A DNA stretch of 64,000 nt from Phenylobacterium sp. Lineage in GTDB: Bacteria > Pseudomonadota > Alphaproteobacteria > Caulobacterales > Caulobacteraceae. Positions 28,551-37,072 of the stretch are shown piece after piece; the first letter of the stretch is position 1, and each line of letters opens with the position of its first letter. Made by a program: the position numbers and the translations under genes. Under the pieces are notes generated by a model. It was not told the origin of the DNA. It saw nothing but the letters and a program-made list of their open reading frames with translations, and made no database searches. The stretch is from NCBI RefSeq assembly GCF_030693625.1, contig NZ_JAUYAF010000007.1:1-64000 (forward strand). The letters are read 5' to 3'.

Positions 28551-28771
28551 CCGCACGCATTCACGGCGCGCTCTATCCCGCCCCCTCGGAGGGCCTGCCG
28601 CTGATCATCGCCATCTTCAAGGACGGCGAACTGGCCGGCTGCAACATCGCGGCCGACGAGGTCCAGGGCGAGGCGATGATCAAGACCGCCGTGGCCGAGC
28701 TGCAGCGGCTGGAAGTCATGTCCAACCTGCCGCCGACCATCACCGTGCGCAGGCCCGTCCAGCCGCGATAG
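28547..28771 (+). CDS. Small hypothetical protein
   Basis: This 74-residue protein begins with an ATG that overlaps the preceding stop by 4 bases. It is a compact soluble-looking sequence (LPLIIAIFKDGELAGCNIA then IKTAVAELQRLEVM) with predicted beta-beta-alpha character and a single Cys. No family is recognised. It is the last gene of the glyQ-glyS-ppdK run; a convergent POT transporter gene ends 84 bases beyond. Confidence 0.65.
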   Translation: MTARIHGALYPAPSEGLPLIIAIFKDGELAGCNIAADEVQGEAMIKTAVAELQRLEVMSNLPPTITVRRPVQPR

Positions 28772-28854
28772 GGCGGGCATAGCCAGTTCAGTGGCGCGTG
28801 GCGTCAATGCGCCATTCGCCAGCTCTTTCTTCCCTATCCGACCGCCATCTGGGT

Positions 28855-30237
28855 TCAGCTCGGCGTTGGCTGCAGGATGCGGTTGAGCGGCCGGTAGAAC
28901 GCCAGGACCCCGATCGCGCCGGCCAGGGATATGGCCGCGTGCAGTCCCCAGAAGCTGACCGGCTCCATCTTCTCGTAGTAGCTCCCCAGCAGGCCGCACA
29001 GGTAGTTGGAGACGAAGGAGGTCAGGAAGGCCAGCCCCATGACCACGCCGCCGATGGCCGAGGGCGCTGCCCGCGAGCAGAGGGCGAGCGTCGTCGGCCA
29101 GGTGTAGATGAAGCCAAGGGCGAACAGAGCGAAGCAGGCCACGCTCCACAGCAGGCTCGGCTTGCCGCCCCCGGCCACGATGAGGGACGCGACCACCAGG
29201 CAGACCATGCCCGCAGCCCCCATCAAGCTCCCCCAGCCGATCTTGACCAGGTCGCTGGGCTCGGTTCCGCGCGCCTCCTGATTGCGCCACAGCCGGATGG
29301 CCAAAGGCGTGAAGGCCACGATGAACAGCCCGTCCAGGGCGGGAAGCCAGGTCACTGGGGTCTGGAAACCAAGGATGTGCCGGTCGGTCGTCTCCCGGTA
29401 CCACAGGGTCATGACGTTGAATTCCTGAGCGTAGGCCGTGGAGAAGAAGGTCCCCAGCACCAACATGCCCACCAGGGCCAGGATGATCTTGCCGTCGCCG
29501 GGCGCGAGGCTGGGCCGCTTCTCCGTCCCGCGCGACTTGAGGGTATCCGGTGGCAGATGCCGGCCGCCGGCCAGGTAGGTAATCAGAGCCGCCACCATGC
29601 CCGCCGCGGCCAGCCCGAAGCCGTAGTGCCAGCCATAGAGCTCGCCCACGGTTCCGCAGGCCAGGGGCGCGAGGAAGGCGCCGACATTGATGCCGAGGTT
29701 GAAGAGCGAGAAGCCCCGCGTGCGACGCGAGTCGGTCTTGCCGTAGAGAGCGCCCACCTGGGCCGAGATGTTGCCCTTCAGGCAGCCGCTGCCGAGGATC
29801 AGCACCAGCAGGGCGATCAGGAACGAGACCTCGAAGGCCATCAGCAGGTGGCCCAGCGCCATTAGCACTGCGCCCAGGATCACCGTGCGTTTTTGGCCCA
29901 GCACCTGGTCGCCGATCCAGCCGCCGATCACCGGCGTGAAGTAGACGAAGGCGGTGTAGAGGCCGAAGATCTGCGACGAGAGGGCCTGGATCGACAGGGG
30001 CCCGAATACGCTCTCTAGGCCCGCCCGGAAGACCGGCATCCCGGCGATAGCCTCGACGTGGCCCGGCTGCAGCGCCTGGTCCACCATGTAGAGCACCAGC
30101 AGCGCCTGCATTCCGTAGAACGAGAAGCGCTCCCAGACCTCGGTGAAGCTCAGATAGAGCAGGCCGCGTGGATGGCCCATCAAGTCGCGCGTGGCGGTGA
30201 TGTCAGGTAAGCCCGTGGCGTCGGTCGATGTGGTCAC
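28855..30237 (-). CDS. POT/PTR2-family proton-coupled peptide transporter
   Basis: This protein of about 460 residues belongs to the major facilitator superfamily, with 12-14 hydrophobic helices, and imports di- and tripeptides with protons. The PTR2 signature FTEVWERFSFYGMQALLVLY carries the E-x-x-E-R motif of helix 1. The likely start is GTG at 30237, preceded by a GGGGGG ribosome-binding site; a longer in-frame ATG at 30321 adds an Arg-rich leader unlike the family. It stands alone, facing away from a DUF488 gene. Confidence 0.88.
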   Translation of the reverse strand: MTTSTDATGLPDITATRDLMGHPRGLLYLSFTEVWERFSFYGMQALLVLYMVDQALQPGHVEAIAGMPVFRAGLESVFGPLSIQALSSQIFGLYTAFVYFTPVIGGWIGDQVLGQKRTVILGAVLMALGHLLMAFEVSFLIALLVLILGSGCLKGNISAQVGALYGKTDSRRTRGFSLFNLGINVGAFLAPLACGTVGELYGWHYGFGLAAAGMVAALITYLAGGRHLPPDTLKSRGTEKRPSLAPGDGKIILALVGMLVLGTFFSTAYAQEFNVMTLWYRETTDRHILGFQTPVTWLPALDGLFIVAFTPLAIRLWRNQEARGTEPSDLVKIGWGSLMGAAGMVCLVVASLIVAGGGKPSLLWSVACFALFALGFIYTWPTTLALCSRAAPSAIGGVVMGLAFLTSFVSNYLCGLLGSYYEKMEPVSFWGLHAAISLAGAIGVLAFYRPLNRILQPTPS

Positions 30238-30373
30238 GTCGGCCCCCCCAGGCGCGGTATAGGCGAAGCGTGCCCTGCGCCTTACAGGAGGGAAAGCGGC
30301 TTTTCGCCGCCCTGGGATCACCCTGCTCGACGGTCGCGCTGGTTATTTGACGACTCGCGCCTATCTTGCGGAA

Positions 30374-30817
30374 ATGCCTAGTCAAATCCCCCTGGCCACC
30401 ATCGGCTACGAGAGCCAGACCCAGGACGCGGTGATCGCCCGCCTGAAGGCCGCGAAGGTGTCCGTGCTGATCGACGTTCGGGCGGTGGCGGCGTCCCGTC
30501 GCGCCGGCTTCTCCAAGACCCTGCTGGCCGCCAGCCTCGCCGAGGCCGGGATTGAATACCTCCACCTGCGCCAGCTGGGCACCCCCAAGCCCGGCCGCGA
30601 CGCCGCGCGCAAGGGGCGGGTGGCGGAGATGACAGAGATCTTCGAGGCCCACATGGCCGAGCCGGCCGCCCAGCTCGAACTGGCCCGCGCCACCGCCATC
30701 GCTGCCGACCGTAAGACCGCGCTGCTCTGCTATGAGGCCGATCCTTGCGGGTGCCATCGCAAGATTTTGGCTGCCACGATCGCCGAGGACCTAGGCTGCG
30801 AGATCGAGAATCTGTAG
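30374..30817 (+). CDS. DUF488 domain protein
   Basis: This protein of about 147 residues contains ATIGYES near the N-terminus, VLIDVRAVAASRRAGFSK and the C-terminal cysteine/histidine motif CYEADPCGCHRKILA. This arrangement identifies the DUF488 family, whose function is unproven; a nucleic-acid or small-molecule binding role has been suggested. The ATG at 30374 is chosen because it matches the family start; an in-frame ATG lies 27 bases upstream. It diverges from the POT transporter gene. Confidence 0.85.
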   Translation: MPSQIPLATIGYESQTQDAVIARLKAAKVSVLIDVRAVAASRRAGFSKTLLAASLAEAGIEYLHLRQLGTPKPGRDAARKGRVAEMTEIFEAHMAEPAAQLELARATAIAADRKTALLCYEADPCGCHRKILAATIAEDLGCEIENL

Positions 30818-30915
30818 CGCGCTGGTCGTTGATGCTCGGAGGGCGCTGGTCCAGACGCCCGTGAACACCTTCGGCGGTTCGGGCGAATCCATGTGGCGCC
30901 CAGTCGCGCCACGGT

Positions 30916-31560
30916 TCATTGGCCTTCGAACTCGGCGTCGATCACCAGCTCGATGGGGTCGGCGAACACGGGCGGCATGCCGAAGTCGGCCGGCTTGATC
31001 CTGGTGGTGGCGGTCATCCCGATGCGCGGTTTGCCGAAGCCCTTGCCGGCCCCCACCAGCACCACATCAAAGGTGATCGGCCTGGTCTTGCCCATCAGGG
31101 TGAGATCGCCGTCCACCTGGCCATGGGTCGCGTCGGTCTTGCGGAAGGCGGTGGAGACGAAGGTCGCCGTCGGATTGGCCTTGGCGCCCAGGTACTTGCT
31201 GGAGATGTCGGCGCCGAAGCCCGCGACATTGGTGGCTACGGTCCCGGTCTCCACCGTCGCGGTGACCGACGACTTGGCCGGCGAGGCGGGATCCCAGACC
31301 AGGGAGCCTGCCACCTTGTCGAAGCGGAAGACGCTGATCGAGTAGCCCATGTGAGGCACGCGGGCGAGGACGGACGCGTGGTCCTTGTCCAGCTTGTAGG
31401 TCCCGACAGGCGCCAGGCTGGCGTCGGGCTCACCGCAGAAAATTCCCGCCGGCACGCCGGGCGGGCAGGCGCCGTTGGCCGCCAGGGCCTGGCCGACGAA
31501 GGCCTGGGAGATCGCCAGACTGGCGCCCACGGCCAGCAACGACTTCAGAAGATTGGTCAT
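30916..31560 (-). CDS. YceI-family periplasmic protein
   Basis: This 214-residue exported protein has a signal peptide (LLKSLLAVGASLAISQAF, cut near ALA) and a lipocalin-like YceI barrel. The barrel starts APVGTYKLDKDHASVLARV and has YSISVFRFDKVAGSL and LTLMGKTRPITFDVVL, strands that line the isoprenoid-binding cavity in characterised members. YceI proteins bind polyisoprenoids, possibly for quinone biosynthesis or stress defence. The first ATG of the frame (31596) precedes a non-signal leader, so 31560 is preferred. The gene is monocistronic as far as can be seen. Confidence 0.9.
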   Translation of the reverse strand: MTNLLKSLLAVGASLAISQAFVGQALAANGACPPGVPAGIFCGEPDASLAPVGTYKLDKDHASVLARVPHMGYSISVFRFDKVAGSLVWDPASPAKSSVTATVETGTVATNVAGFGADISSKYLGAKANPTATFVSTAFRKTDATHGQVDGDLTLMGKTRPITFDVVLVGAGKGFGKPRIGMTATTRIKPADFGMPPVFADPIELVIDAEFEGQ

Positions 31561-31643
31561 ACGCAAGCACCCTTGTTTCCGGTGATCCTGCCTCAAGGAC
31601 GAACCGCCGAACGCACGCCCGACAACGGACCTGACCCTTTTTG

Positions 31644-32405
31644 TCAGGCGCCCGGGACGAGGACCAGGGACTCCCCCACCAACTCCTGCAACAGAGTGGT
31701 GCGCGGATAGGGATGGTGCCGGTACTGGCGGAACCCCTCGGCCAGGGCCACGCCGAAATCGCGGCCCCGCCTGCGGGTCCAGGCCTCCATCGAAGCCTGG
31801 TGATCGCTGATGTCGTGCTGCTTGGAGACCCAGCTGTCCTGGCTCTTGTGGGCCGCGAGCATGGCCTGCTTTGTGGCGAAGTGGCTGCCCACGTCGACGC
31901 CGAAATCGGGAATCACCTTCGCCCCCTCGCGGTCGCGCCCGCCGATGGGATCCATGAAATAGAGATGCGGGATGCCCGCCAGGATGGGCGCGTCGCCGGT
32001 CCTGTAGTTGGGGACCGAGGCGGCGAAACAGGCGTCGCGGACCAGCACGCTCACCGCCTCGTGGTCGGGGTGGTAGTCGACGGGTGAGGCGGTCAGCACG
32101 ATGTCCGGCGCGGCCCAGCGAATCATCTCGGTCACCCGACGCCGGCAGGGATCGTCGTTGAAGACGCAGAGGTCTGGGATGTCCGCACAGCGATAGGCCG
32201 CCCCGATCAGCCCGGCCGCCGTGGCGGCCTCGGCCTTGCGGATCCGGGCGGTCTCGGCGGGCTCGGTCTCGTTGGAGCCGCAGTCCCCCGCCGTCACCGT
32301 GACGATCTTCAGGTCGTGTCCACGGGCGGCCAGGACCGCCATGGCGCCTGCGGCCAAGGTCTCGATGTCATCGGGATGGGCGTGGATGGCGAGGATCGTG
32401 GTCAT
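31644..32405 (-). CDS. PIG-L/LmbE-family N-deacetylase
   Basis: This 253-residue zinc-dependent deacetylase has the first metal motif AIHAHPDDIETLAAG at the N-terminus and a second His pair in DYHPDHEAVS. PIG-L enzymes remove acetyl groups from GlcNAc-containing substrates (glycolipids, mycothiol precursors, antibiotics). The natural substrate here is unknown. The ATG at 32405 puts the HPDD motif about 10 residues in, as usual. The gene diverges from the M48 protease across about 108 bases. Confidence 0.88.
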   Translation of the reverse strand: MTTILAIHAHPDDIETLAAGAMAVLAARGHDLKIVTVTAGDCGSNETEPAETARIRKAEAATAAGLIGAAYRCADIPDLCVFNDDPCRRRVTEMIRWAAPDIVLTASPVDYHPDHEAVSVLVRDACFAASVPNYRTGDAPILAGIPHLYFMDPIGGRDREGAKVIPDFGVDVGSHFATKQAMLAAHKSQDSWVSKQHDISDHQASMEAWTRRRGRDFGVALAEGFRQYRHHPYPRTTLLQELVGESLVLVPGA

Positions 32406-32513
32406 GGCGCACTTATCTCCCGACATCCGCCGCGCGGAAAGCCGGGACATAAATCACCTGACAAGCCCGGGGTTATCTGGCTTTTTCCACCCCATATTCG
32501 GGAGGGTAGGGGC

Positions 32514-33707
32514 ATGGCCCAATTCGATGCGGCCGCGGCGACGCAGGCCTATCTCGCGACATTGCCGCCTGAGGCTCACGCCAAGGCCACGGCCTATACC
32601 CAGGGCGGGCACTGGGTGCTGCTGTGGGCCGCCGTGGTGGCGGTGGTGGTCGCCTGGCTGGTGCTGAAGTCCGACGTCCTGGTGAAGGTCCGCAACAGCG
32701 TGGAGGCTGGGAAGAGCCGCCCCTGGCTGGCGGTGGTTGCAGTCGTCGTCGTCGACATGCTGATCGAGGGCCTGCTGACCCTGCCCTGGGCGGCCTATGA
32801 GGACTGGTGGCGGCAGAAGTCCTACGGCCTCACCGACCAGGCCTTCGGCGGCTGGGCCGGCGAGACCCTGCTCATGCTGGCGATCTCCCTGGTCATGACC
32901 GTGGCCCTTGCCTCCGGCGTCTACGCCTTGATGCGCAAGGCCCCCAAGACCTGGTGGGCCTGGGGCGGCGGCCTGGTGGCCGTGGCCTTCATGGTGATCA
33001 TGGTGGTGTCCCCGGTGTTCATCGAGCCGCTGTTCAACACCTACACGCCCGCGCCTCCCGGTCCGGTTCGCGACACGGTGGTGACGATGGCCAACGCCAA
33101 CGGCGTGCCCTCCGACAAGATCTATGTCTATGACGGCTCCAAGCAGTCCAACCGCTACACCGCCAATGTCTCGGGACTGTTCGGCACCGCCCGGATCGCC
33201 ATGAGCGACACGATGTTCAAGCAGGGCGCCGACCTCGCCGAGGTCAAGGGCGTGGTGGGGCACGAGATGGGCCACTACGTCCACATGCACTCCATCTGGC
33301 TGGCCTCGGCCTTCGGCGCCCTTGCCCTGGTGCTGTTCTTCCTGGTGGACCGGTTGTTCGCGCCGGTCGCGCGGCTGCTGGGCGCCAGGGACATCAGCGG
33401 GGTTTCCGACCCCGCCGGCCTGCCGGTGGTCTGGATCATCATGGCCGTGCTGGGCCTGCTGGCGACGCCCATCACCTCGTCCCTGATCCGGGTGGCCGAG
33501 ACCGACGCCGACCGGTTCTCGCTGGAACGCTTCAACGAGCCGGACGGACTGGCCAAGGCCCTGGTAAAGACGATCGAATATCGCGCCGCCACCCCCTCGA
33601 AGCTGGAGGAGGTGCTGTTCTACGACCATCCTTCCGTCGGCAGCCGTGTCCGCATGGCGATGGACTGGAAGGCCGCCCATCCCCCCAAGAGTGAGCCGAT
33701 CTACTGA
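32514..33707 (+). CDS. M48-family membrane metalloprotease (Ste24/CAAX-type)
   Basis: This 397-residue integral membrane zinc protease has several transmembrane segments. The HEXXH motif is GHEMGHYVHMHS, with zinc ligands His250 and His254, catalytic Glu251 and the third ligand Glu329 in AETDADRFS. The architecture, with helices before and after the catalytic domain, matches Ste24-like CAAX proteases rather than the short HtpX. Bacterial members are thought to serve in membrane protein quality control. The ATG follows GGGAGGGTAGGGGC. The next gene starts immediately downstream and may be coupled. Confidence 0.9.
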   Translation: MAQFDAAAATQAYLATLPPEAHAKATAYTQGGHWVLLWAAVVAVVVAWLVLKSDVLVKVRNSVEAGKSRPWLAVVAVVVVDMLIEGLLTLPWAAYEDWWRQKSYGLTDQAFGGWAGETLLMLAISLVMTVALASGVYALMRKAPKTWWAWGGGLVAVAFMVIMVVSPVFIEPLFNTYTPAPPGPVRDTVVTMANANGVPSDKIYVYDGSKQSNRYTANVSGLFGTARIAMSDTMFKQGADLAEVKGVVGHEMGHYVHMHSIWLASAFGALALVLFFLVDRLFAPVARLLGARDISGVSDPAGLPVVWIIMAVLGLLATPITSSLIRVAETDADRFSLERFNEPDGLAKALVKTIEYRAATPSKLEEVLFYDHPSVGSRVRMAMDWKAAHPPKSEPIY

Positions 33708-33772
33708 CCCAGCGCATCCTTTCCTACGACGAGGCCAGCCGCGCGGCGCTGGCTGGCGACACTGAGGCCCAG

Positions 33773-34870
33773 ATGGCCCTGGCCGAGGCCCTGGACAGCC
33801 AGGGCCAGGTCAAGGCCGCCCTCGACTGGATGGTCCGCGCCGCGCAGGGCGGCTGGATGCCGGCGGTCTCACGGCTGGGGCTGTGGCAGTTGGTGGGGCA
33901 CATCACCCCCCAGGCCCCGGCGCTTGGCGTCGGCCGCATCATCCAGGCCGCCCAGGCCGGCGATCCCTTCGGCCTGCACCTGGCCGCCATCGTCGATTCT
34001 GGGGCCATCGGCACACCGCGCAATATCGGCCGTGCCCTCTATTGGCTGGCCCGCGCCGCGGCGCTGGGGGACGGCCGCGCCGCCTGCCAGCTTGGCCTGT
34101 TATGCGGTGACGAGACCTTGGCCCACGCCGCCCTGTCGGCCGCCGCCATCACCGGCTTCGAGCCGGCCATCGCCGCCCTCGGCGACCGGGGCGTCGTGCC
34201 CGCGCCCGCCGACTGGGACGCGGTGGCCGCGGCCGCCGACCTTTCCGATTTCGCCGCGCCGGTCAGTCGCGCGGTGGAGAGCGAGAGCCCGCGCATCCTG
34301 TCGGTCCCCAGCCTGCTGCCGCGCTGGATGTGCGCCTACGCCATGGCTCTGGCCGAGCCGGCCCTGGACCGCGCCCTGGTGCTCACCGACGACGGGTCTG
34401 AACAGGAGCGTGGCGAGCGCTCCAACCGGGTCATGCACTTTGGCCTGGTGGACTCAGACGTCATCCTGGAGCTGATGAACCTGCGCATCAGCCAGGCCGC
34501 CGAGATGCCGCCGGAGAACGCCGAGGGGCTGGGCGTGCTGCACTACGCGCCCGGCGAACGCTACCGGCCGCACATGGACTACATCCCCGACACGCCGGAG
34601 AACGCGCGCCAACTGGCGGTGATGGGACAGCGGGTCCGCACCCTGCTGGTCTATCTCAACGACGGCTATGAGGGCGGAGCGACCCTGTTCCCGCGCCTGG
34701 AGGCGGCCTTCCGGCCGGCGCCCGGCGGGGCGCTGATCTTCGACAGCGTCACCGAAGATGGCGAGATGGATCCCCGTACCCTGCACGAGGGCTCCCCCAC
34801 CACCTCCGGCGAGAAGTGGATCATCTCCAAGTGGTTCCGGACCAAGGCCCTGCGGCCTACCGCTTCCTGA
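33773..34870 (+). CDS. Sel1-repeat plus prolyl-4-hydroxylase-type 2OG-Fe(II) oxygenase
   Basis: The protein has N-terminal Sel1/TPR-like repeats (residues 1-130, for example ALDWMVRAAQGGW) and a C-terminal 2-oxoglutarate/Fe(II) dioxygenase domain. The latter has the metal triad HMD (in RYRPHMDYIP) and the distal His in TLHEGSP, with the 2OG-binding basic residue in GEKWIISKW. It likely hydroxylates prolyl or other residues of a protein. The reading frame continues in register 23 codons upstream of this ATG to base 33704, with Sel1-like sequence (YDEASRAALAGDTEAQM) and no ATG, GTG or TTG. The true start may therefore be a CTG at 33704 that overlaps the M48 stop. Confidence 0.82.
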   Translation: MALAEALDSQGQVKAALDWMVRAAQGGWMPAVSRLGLWQLVGHITPQAPALGVGRIIQAAQAGDPFGLHLAAIVDSGAIGTPRNIGRALYWLARAAALGDGRAACQLGLLCGDETLAHAALSAAAITGFEPAIAALGDRGVVPAPADWDAVAAAADLSDFAAPVSRAVESESPRILSVPSLLPRWMCAYAMALAEPALDRALVLTDDGSEQERGERSNRVMHFGLVDSDVILELMNLRISQAAEMPPENAEGLGVLHYAPGERYRPHMDYIPDTPENARQLAVMGQRVRTLLVYLNDGYEGGATLFPRLEAAFRPAPGGALIFDSVTEDGEMDPRTLHEGSPTTSGEKWIISKWFRTKALRPTAS

Positions 34871-35978
34871 CGAAGACCGTGCCGGCGGAATAGCCCGCGC
34901 CGAAGGAGCAGATCAGGCCGGTGTCCCCGGCCTTGAAGTCTTCGTTGGCGCTGTGGAAGGCGATGATCGAGCCGGCCGACGAAGTGTTGGCGTAGGTGTC
35001 GAGGATGATGACGTTCTCGCCCGGCGCCGGATCGCGGCCCAGCACCCGCTTGCCGATCATGAGGTTCATGTTGATGTTGGCCTGGTGCAGCCACAGGCGC
35101 TTCAGCCCCGTGGGATCCAGGCCCAGGTCGCCGGCGTGCTGGACGATCATCTCGGAGACCATCGGCACCACCTCGCGGAACACCTTGCGGCCCTCCTGCA
35201 CGAAGAGTTTGTCCGCCGCCCCGACGCCCTCGGGCGCCGCGCGGTTCAGGAAGCCGAAATTGTTGCGGATATTGTTGGAGAACTCGGTCTTCAGCCGGGT
35301 GCCCAGGATTTCCCAGCCCTGGCCGGGCTTGGCGAGGTCTTCGCGTTCGACGATCACGGCCGTCGCCACGTCGCCGAAGATGAAGTGACTGTCGCGGTCG
35401 CGGAAGTTCAGGTGGCCCGAGGTGATCTCCGGATTGACCACCAGCACCGCGCGGGCCGAGCCCGTGGCGATGTAGTCGGACGCCGTCTTGATGCCGAAGG
35501 TGGCCGAGGAGCAGGCGACATTCATGTCGAAGCCGAAGCCTTCGATGCCCAGGGCCTGCTGGATCTCGATGGCCATGGCCGGATAGGCGCGCTGCATGTT
35601 CGAGGCCGCGCAGATCACCGCGTCGATCTGGCTGGCGTCCTTGCCCCAGCGCGCGATGGCGTCGCGGGCCGCGGCCACGCCGATCTCGGCCATCACGGAA
35701 AGCTCGTCGTTGGAGCGCTCGGGGATGGAGGGCGTCATCACGGCCGGGTCGATGACGCCGGCCTTGTCCACCACGAACCGTGACTTGATCCCCGAGGCCT
35801 TCTCGATGAACTCGACGGAGGAGGGGGTCAGGGCCTCCACCTCGCCGGCCTCGATGGCGGCGGCGTGCTCGGCGTTGAAGTTGGCGACGTAGGTGTTGAA
35901 GGCCTCCACCAGCTCGGCGTTCGAGACGCTCTGAGGCGGGGTGTAGAGGCCGGTGGCCGCGATCACGGCTGAGTGCAA
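34857..35978 (-). CDS. Beta-ketoacyl-ACP synthase III-like condensing enzyme
   Basis: This 373-residue thiolase-fold enzyme has the KAS III catalytic triad: Cys in NVACSSATFG, His in WLHQANINMNL and Asn in DTYANTSSAG. It should condense an acyl-CoA with malonyl-ACP. The N-terminus reads HSAVIAATGLYTPPQ. The start is assigned to TTG at 35978 with GGGAG nine bases upstream; the same frame runs open another 326 codons upstream, antisense to the barrel genes, which is not coding. The enzyme is separate from any fab cluster here, so it may serve a special lipid. Its 3' end overlaps the oxygenase gene by 14 bases. Confidence 0.88.
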   Translation of the reverse strand: MHSAVIAATGLYTPPQSVSNAELVEAFNTYVANFNAEHAAAIEAGEVEALTPSSVEFIEKASGIKSRFVVDKAGVIDPAVMTPSIPERSNDELSVMAEIGVAAARDAIARWGKDASQIDAVICAASNMQRAYPAMAIEIQQALGIEGFGFDMNVACSSATFGIKTASDYIATGSARAVLVVNPEITSGHLNFRDRDSHFIFGDVATAVIVEREDLAKPGQGWEILGTRLKTEFSNNIRNNFGFLNRAAPEGVGAADKLFVQEGRKVFREVVPMVSEMIVQHAGDLGLDPTGLKRLWLHQANINMNLMIGKRVLGRDPAPGENVIILDTYANTSSAGSIIAFHSANEDFKAGDTGLICSFGAGYSAGTVFVRKR

Positions 35979-36311
35979 GGCGTCGTCTCCCGGTACAAGG
36001 GGCCCCTTCCTGGGGCGTCTGCCGGCGTTGATAGCATGATGGAGGCCGACAGGCCGATAGCCCTCCCCACGCGCTCTCTCGCTCTCAAGGCTAAGCTTCT
36101 GAAAAGCCGCAGTTTCATCACCCCTAGGTTGCTGTCGCGGCGCGCCCATGGGCATGATTCCCATCACTTCAAGTCTGTGGCGGAGCGGCCACAGCTCGTG
36201 AGGGACCGTTGTTGTTTCCAGGATTTGTACGGAAACCAGGCTTGTTTCGGAACCGGTGCATGCCATTTGCGCAGCCTGGGCAATGAAACCCAGAGTTGGA
36301 GTATCAAAAAA
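35979..36311. other. Divergent region between KAS III-like gene and first barrel gene
   Basis: These 333 bases hold no convincing gene. The KAS III-like gene starts leftward and the first outer-membrane barrel gene starts rightward, so both promoters should lie here. A 6-bp inverted repeat, GTTTCC (36214-36219) with GGAAAC (36231-36236), lies about 75 bases before the barrel start and may be an operator. Confidence 0.4.
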
Positions 36312-36848
36312 ATGAAGTCTCTCATCGTTCTCGCGGCCACCGCCGCCGCCATCCTCGCCGCCCCGGCCGCCGCCTCGGCGCAGTCGATGTCGCCCACCAC
36401 CTTCTACGGCTCGATCGGCTACGCCAACGCCGCCATCGACGACGTGAACCTGGGCGCCGTCCAGGGCCGCCTCGGCGCCCGCTTTGGCCAGTATGTCGGC
36501 GTCGAAGGTGAAGTCGCCGGCGGCGTCAAGGAAGACAGCGTCCGCGTCGGCGCGGTCAATGTCGACGTGGAACTGAAGCACCAAGTGGCGATCTACGGCG
36601 TCGGCTATCTGCCGCTGAACCCGCAGTTCGACCTGCTGGCCCGCGTGGGCTACGGCAACTCCAAGATCGAAGCCTCGGCGCTCGGCGCCGCCGCCGCCGC
36701 CGACGGCGACAGCTGGAACTACGGCGTCGGAGGCCAGTACTTCTTCGACGACAAGAACGGCGTGCGAGTCGACTACACGCGTCATGACTTCAAGGACTCC
36801 AGCGACGACGCCGACGTCTGGGCGGTCGCCTACACCCGCAAGTTCTAA
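36312..36848 (+). CDS. Outer-membrane beta-barrel porin-like protein, copy 1
   Basis: This 178-residue exported protein has a signal peptide (LIVLAATAAAILAAPAA, cut at ASA-QS). The eight-strand-type barrel of the OmpA-like/OMP_b-brl family opens with TTFYGSIGYANAAIDDVN. It ends with the outer-membrane insertion signature VAYTRKF, whose last residue is Phe. Two near-copies follow in tandem. The strand motif GGQYFFDDKNGVRVDYTRHD is shared by all three. The start is preceded by the TTGGAGTA box found before each copy. Such small barrels act as porins, adhesins or structural links; the role is unknown. Confidence 0.88.
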   Translation: MKSLIVLAATAAAILAAPAAASAQSMSPTTFYGSIGYANAAIDDVNLGAVQGRLGARFGQYVGVEGEVAGGVKEDSVRVGAVNVDVELKHQVAIYGVGYLPLNPQFDLLARVGYGNSKIEASALGAAAAADGDSWNYGVGGQYFFDDKNGVRVDYTRHDFKDSSDDADVWAVAYTRKF

Positions 36849-36857
36849 GCCTTGCTG

Positions 36858-36889
36858 CGGCATGGCCGGGGATCGCCCCGGCCATGCCG
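36858..36889. terminator. Hairpin after barrel gene copy 1
   Basis: A perfect 14-bp stem, CGGCATGGCCGGGG (36858-36871) with its complement at 36876-36889, closes an ATCG loop. It lies 9 bases after the stop and has no T tract, so it may stabilise or attenuate the mRNA rather than end it. Confidence 0.6.
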
Positions 36890-37072
36890 TGACCGCGTCC
36901 GAACGCCGGTCTCCAACTCGAGCGCCCTGAGCGCCGACCTGTGCCCCCTGAGGCACACCTCCGCCCCCGCCACATTGTTTCCGCCGAATGTCGGGGAACT
37001 GACCTAGGGCCGCCGTGTTTGGAGGCGTCTTAGGCGGTGCTGGGGAGCTGAACCAAAGAGTTGGAGTAACCT

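Noticed and set aside
35979..36956. 326-codon upstream extension of the KAS III-like frame
   Set aside because: It is antisense to the first barrel gene and to intergenic sequence. The protein family starts at the TTG at 35978, which has a ribosome-binding site.
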